Source: Paracoccaceae bacterium
Lineage (GTDB): Bacteria > Pseudomonadota > Alphaproteobacteria > Rhodobacterales > Rhodobacteraceae
Length of the DNA stretch: 10,205 nt
Direction: 5' to 3'
Assembly (NCBI GenBank): GCA_013214715.1
Contig: JABSSB010000048.1
Span: 1-10,205, forward strand
The notes beneath the pieces were generated by a model that saw nothing but the letters and a program-made list of their open reading frames with translations, made no database searches and was not told the DNA's origin. A program made the position numbers and the translations under genes. Below are positions 7,961 to 10,205 of this stretch, in pieces (position 1 is the stretch's first letter; each line of letters opens with the position of its first letter).

Positions 7961-8803
7961 TCACAACCCCAACAACCGGCGCAGGAACCCTTTGCGCGGC
8001 TGCGTGCTCCCTGTTTCGGCCAGGGCGGCGGCGCGTTCTGACAGCGCCAGCGTCCTGTCCAGCTTATGCTCGCGTTCCGCGAGCTTTTCTGATGTGCGTT
8101 TGGCTTCAGCCTGCGCGGCCTCAGCGGCTTGCAGGCTTTTTTCCAGCAGAGCGTCGCCGCGCCGCTGTGCCTCTTGCGCGGCCTCGGCATTGGCCAGCGC
8201 GCTTTCCAACAGTGCCAGCGACCGATCCGCAACCGAGCGGGCATCATCCCCCTGTTCGGCCAGTGTCATGGCGCGCGAGAGCAAATCAGCCAGCCTTGCG
8301 CCATTTTTCGCTTCGATCTCGGCTTGGGTCACGGCGCTTTCAGCCACACGCATGGCACGATCTGACACGCCTTCCAGCGCAGCGGGATCGTCTTTCTGGT
8401 TTTCCAGATGCGCCAAGGCACGCTCAAGAAGACCCGCCAGACTAGCCTTGTCTTCTTCCAAAGCCTCCAAGGCCAAATCCGCGCGGTGCAGCATGGCGTC
8501 CTGCTTGTCCAAAAGCGCGGTCAGCCTTGCGATCTGATCATCCCGCTCGGCAAGGCCAACCTCAAGATCTTCGATATCGTCGAAGAGGAAGGACAGAATG
8601 GCATCTGCCTCCAACTCATCGCGATTTCCATCCAGCAAGTGGCCTTCGTCGGGCAGATCGACGCGCAACCGCCCTTCATTGTCGCGGCGCGCTTTCAACA
8701 GCGAGAGGGCCACGGCCTCGCGAATGCGCAGCCGTGTCGTACCCAGACGCTTTGCGGCCTCTTCAACCGTCAGAAAGCTGGTATTGTCCTGCGCGCCCTG
8801 CAT
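7961..8803 (-). CDS. Unrecognised HTH plus repetitive coiled-coil protein
   Basis: No named family is recognised for the whole protein (280 residues). Residues about 9-51 (FLTVEEAAKRLGTTRLRIRE, then LLKARRDNEGRLRVDL) look like the winged helix of excisionase/MerR-type domains. An acidic linker (about 61-90) leads into an almost continuous alanine-, leucine- and glutamate-rich coiled coil to about residue 263. Within it a unit of about 45 residues recurs: DRAMRVAESAVTQAE (148-162) against DRSLALLESALANAE (193-207), and LLERALAHLE (125), LLSRAMTLAE (174) and LLEKSLQAAE (219). The last residues, RKGFLRRLLGL, form a short basic amphipathic tail that could touch membrane. The layout recalls KfrA-like DNA-binding coiled-coil proteins, without sequence recognition. 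It sits 5 bases after the CoA-transferase and 12 before hyuA. It could be a local regulator or a scaffold; neither is proven. No good ribosome site is visible, which suits coupled translation. Confidence 0.88.
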   Translation of the reverse strand: MQGAQDNTSFLTVEEAAKRLGTTRLRIREAVALSLLKARRDNEGRLRVDLPDEGHLLDGNRDELEADAILSFLFDDIEDLEVGLAERDDQIARLTALLDKQDAMLHRADLALEALEEDKASLAGLLERALAHLENQKDDPAALEGVSDRAMRVAESAVTQAEIEAKNGARLADLLSRAMTLAEQGDDARSVADRSLALLESALANAEAAQEAQRRGDALLEKSLQAAEAAQAEAKRTSEKLAEREHKLDRTLALSERAAALAETGSTQPRKGFLRRLLGL

Positions 8804-8808
8804 CCGGC

Positions 8809-10020
8809 TTAGATGATCCCAGCCGCGCGCATCTGGTCCTGCTGATCATCGGACAGGCCCAGGATTTCGCCAAAGACATAGCCGTTGTGCTCTCCTAGTG
8901 TTGGGCCGACATGGCGCACTGCGCCGGGTGTTTCTGACAAGCGCGGAGCGACGTTTTGCATGGTGATCGGTCCGAAATCAGGATGCTCCACCTTCACCAG
9001 CGCTTCGCGTGCTTTAAAGTGTTCGTCCTGCATCATGTCTTCGGCCTTGTAGATCAGACCACAGGGCACGCCATGTTCGTTCATCAACTCTTCCAGCTCA
9101 TCCAGCGGGATTGTCTTGGTCCAGTCGTTGATCAGCCCGTCGAGCTCTTCCTGATGCGCGCCGCGTGCGCCGTGCGTGGCATAGCGCTCATCCTCCGCCA
9201 GTTCCGGGCGGCCCATTGCGGCAGCAAGGCGTTTGAACACGGTGTCCTGATTGGCGGCAATGAGCAGCAGCTTGTCATCTGCCGTGTCGAATACGTTCGA
9301 GGGCGAGACATTTGGCAGGATCGCACCCGTCCGTTCGCGCACATAGCCCGCCACGTCATATTCCGTGACAAGGCTTTCCATCATGTTCAGCACGGCTTCA
9401 TAGATCGCGCTGTCCACAACCTGTCCGCGCCCGGTGCGCTCGCGCGCATGGATGGCAAACATCGCGCCCATGCAGGCATGCACAGCAGCCAATTCGTCGC
9501 CGATTGAAATCCCCATTCGGGATGGCTGGGTCGAAGGATCACCCACGACATAGCGCAAACCGCCCATCGCCTCTCCAATCGCGCCATACCCCGCGCGAGA
9601 GGAATAGGGGCCGGTCTGGCCAAAGCCGGTGACACGCACCATCACAAGACGCGGATTGATTTCCGACAGCACATCATAGCCAAGGTTCCAGCGTTCCATC
9701 GTGCCAGGGCGGAAGTTTTCGATCAGGATGTCGGCATCCTTGATCAGGTCGCGCACCATCTGCTGCCCTTCAGGCGTGCGCAGGTTCAGCGTGACCGATT
9801 TTTTGTTGCGTGCGACCACGGGCCACCACAGCGATTTGCCATGTGGCTTTTCGCGGCCCCACTGACGCATCGGATCCCCAACACCGGGCGCCTCGATCTT
9901 GATCACTTCGGCGCCAAAATCCGCCAGCAGCTGACCACAGAATGGACCTGCCAAAAGCTGGCCCATTTCCACCACACGCAAATCCGAAAGAGCGCCCTCA
10001 CGCGGCGTGCTGTCAGTCAT
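8809..10020 (-). CDS. Class III CoA-transferase (CaiB/BaiF family)
   Basis: Cytoplasmic enzyme that moves CoA between carboxylic acids. At 403 residues it has the normal length. The N-terminal nucleotide-fold motif is clear: LRVVEMGQLLAGPFCGQLLA (14-33) followed by DFGAEVIKIEAPGVGDP (34-50). NKKSVTLNL (72-80), ADILIENFRPG (96-106) and GFGQTGPYSSRAGYG (132-146) follow. Asp175 in IGDELAAVHA matches the catalytic aspartate that forms the acyl anhydride with formyl-CoA transferase-type enzymes. The start at 10020 is supported by AGGGAG (10028-10033) seven bases upstream. It is the first gene of the operon and is divergent from an HMG-CoA-lyase-like gene 75 bases away, a pairing that suggests activation of a branched or dicarboxylic acid before carbon-carbon cleavage (inference). 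The acid and the CoA donor cannot be read from the sequence. Confidence 0.95.
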   Translation of the reverse strand: MTDSTPREGALSDLRVVEMGQLLAGPFCGQLLADFGAEVIKIEAPGVGDPMRQWGREKPHGKSLWWPVVARNKKSVTLNLRTPEGQQMVRDLIKDADILIENFRPGTMERWNLGYDVLSEINPRLVMVRVTGFGQTGPYSSRAGYGAIGEAMGGLRYVVGDPSTQPSRMGISIGDELAAVHACMGAMFAIHARERTGRGQVVDSAIYEAVLNMMESLVTEYDVAGYVRERTGAILPNVSPSNVFDTADDKLLLIAANQDTVFKRLAAAMGRPELAEDERYATHGARGAHQEELDGLINDWTKTIPLDELEELMNEHGVPCGLIYKAEDMMQDEHFKAREALVKVEHPDFGPITMQNVAPRLSETPGAVRHVGPTLGEHNGYVFGEILGLSDDQQDQMRAAGII

Positions 10021-10038
10021 TCCTTCGCTCCCTAACTC

Positions 10039-10056
10039 ATTGACGAACGCGTCAAT
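10039..10056. promoter_or_regulatory. Perfect inverted repeat ATTGACG-4-CGTCAAT
   Basis: Seven-base arms ATTGACG (10039-10045) and CGTCAAT (10050-10056) flank AACG. It lies between the candidate operon promoter and the CoA-transferase ribosome site, so it would be in the leader of the minus-strand transcript. It could be a second operator. A hairpin role is less likely because the stem is short and not GC-rich, and no T-run follows. TTGACG on the plus strand could also serve as a -35 box toward the divergent gene, but no good -10 follows at the right distance. Confidence 0.4.
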
Positions 10057-10062
10057 CTTGCT

Positions 10063-10078
10063 ATTTGGTATACGAAAT
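10063..10078. promoter_or_regulatory. GTATAC-centred palindrome, GntR-type operator candidate
   Basis: ATTTGGTATACGAAAT is a 16-base inverted repeat with one mismatched pair (10067 against 10074). It resembles the T-GTATAC-A type of site bound by GntR-family regulators of the FCD/FadR branch. It covers the candidate -10 box of the minus-strand operon and lies 18 bases before the divergent TTG start, so one regulator could control both directions. No regulator gene of that type lies in the window. The palindrome is seen; the regulator family is inferred. Confidence 0.5.
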
Positions 10079-10094
10079 TAGGCGGGTGCGACAA
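10067..10094 (-). promoter_or_regulatory. Candidate promoter of the minus-strand operon
   Basis: Read on the minus strand, TTGTCG (10094-10089) as -35 and TATACC (10072-10067) as -10 are separated by 16 bases. Each matches the sigma-70 consensus at 4 of 6 positions. Transcription would begin near 10060 and give a leader of about 40 bases before the CoA-transferase start at 10020. The -10 box lies inside the GTATAC-centred palindrome, which would suit repression by a bound regulator. This is the only reasonable minus-strand promoter candidate seen in the short gap. Confidence 0.45.
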
Positions 10095-10095
10095 G

Positions 10096-10205
10096 TTGAC
10101 AACAAATTTTTGCGAAATAATCGAAGTATCTCCTAGAGATGGGATACAAAACGAAAAAACGATCCTCAGTACGGATCAAAAGCTCGACCTGATCACACAG
10201 GCGTA
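10096..10205 (+). CDS. HMG-CoA lyase-like enzyme, N-terminal fragment (runs off right edge)
   Basis: Only 36 full codons are visible. The reading frame from TTG 10096 gives an N-terminus containing CEIIEVSPRDGIQNEK and then TILSTDQKLDLI. This matches the start of 3-hydroxy-3-methylglutaryl-CoA lyases and their DRE-TIM relatives (EVGPRDGLQNEK), where the Arg-Asp pair supplies the catalytic arginine and a metal ligand (here Arg14 and Asp15). Known members split HMG-CoA into acetyl-CoA and acetoacetate. No ATG, GTG or other TTG occurs in this frame between 10036 and 10096, so TTG is the only reasonable start. AGGCGG at 10080-10085 could be its ribosome site, with a 10-base spacer. It is divergent from the CoA-transferase gene. 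The family is likely; the precise substrate is uncertain because most of the gene is outside the window. Confidence 0.82.
   Translation, partial: MTTNFCEIIEVSPRDGIQNEKTILSTDQKLDLITQA

Larger units (their letters stand above)
10021..10095. other. Divergent intergenic control region
   Basis: This 75-base gap lies between the start codons of two divergent genes, the CoA-transferase operon and the HMG-CoA-lyase-like gene. It is visibly richer in A and T than the flanking genes. It holds the ribosome site AGGGAG (10028-10033), two palindromes, a minus-strand promoter candidate and the possible plus-strand ribosome site AGGCGG (10080-10085). The compact arrangement suggests joint control of the two transcripts. 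Confidence 0.7.

Noticed and set aside
7554..8537. Plus-strand open frame of 327 codons spanning hyuA and the coiled-coil gene
   Set aside because: The Ser/Ala/Arg-rich translation is the antisense of the repetitive coiled coil and of the HyuA start; it crosses two well-supported genes and has no family features.
10096..10124. TTGACA at 10096-10101 as a plus-strand -35 box
   Set aside because: No convincing -10 lies 15-18 bases downstream, and the same TTG is the apparent start codon of the HMG-CoA-lyase-like gene.
10126..10147. Inverted repeats GTATC/GATAC and ATCTC-CTA-GAGAT as a third operator
   Set aside because: They fall within the inferred coding sequence of the divergent lyase-like gene, across codons of its conserved VSPRDGI motif, so coding constraint explains them more simply.
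10139..10192. Short plus-strand ATG frame at 10139
   Set aside because: It ends after 17 codons and is out of frame with the conserved lyase motif.

Overview
The window reads as one densely packed catabolic and transport operon on the minus strand of a GC-rich Proteobacterium. Codon choice, the 1-12 base or overlapping junctions and the gene families suggest an alphaproteobacterium, most likely of the Rhodobacteraceae/Roseobacter type. That placement is inference from style and gene content; no marker gene is present.

In transcription order, right to left, the operon holds seven genes. They are a class III (CaiB/BaiF) CoA-transferase (10020-8809), an unrecognised protein with an N-terminal winged-HTH-like domain and a long repetitive coiled coil (8803-7961), HyuA (7948-5741), HyuB (5734-3842), an isochorismatase-fold cysteine hydrolase resembling N-carbamoylsarcosine amidase (3845-3195), a periplasmic sugar-type substrate-binding protein (about 3183-2098), its tandem ATPase (about 2101-530) and the start of an RbsC-type permease that runs off the left edge (528-1), which makes eight with the partial permease. 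Several junctions are 4-base overlaps, so translation is probably coupled.

At the right edge a 75-base divergent control region separates the operon from a gene on the plus strand. Only about 36 codons of that gene lie inside the window, starting at a TTG at 10096. Its N-terminus carries the EVSPRDGIQNE motif of HMG-CoA lyases. The control region holds two palindromes, one centred on GTATAC in the style of GntR/FCD operators, and a plausible minus-strand promoter.

Taken together, the ABC importer would bring in a small nitrogen heterocycle, ATP-dependent HyuAB would open its hydantoin or lactam ring, and the amidase would release CO2 and ammonia from the N-carbamoyl product. The carbon skeleton might then be activated by the CoA-transferase and cleaved by the HMG-CoA-lyase-like enzyme. 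The first half follows known N-methylhydantoin chemistry; the link to the CoA half is inference.

The most unusual part is physical organisation. The operon encodes a coiled-coil protein of unknown role, and both HyuA and the permease begin with nearly the same short coiled-coil segment (YEERLAAFEDRLKRIES in HyuA, YEDRIAALEAKIAAMES in the permease). This suggests that the ring-opening enzyme may be docked to its own transporter. No rRNA, tRNA, CRISPR array, insertion sequence or clear terminator was seen, and there is no stretch of 300 bases without a gene.
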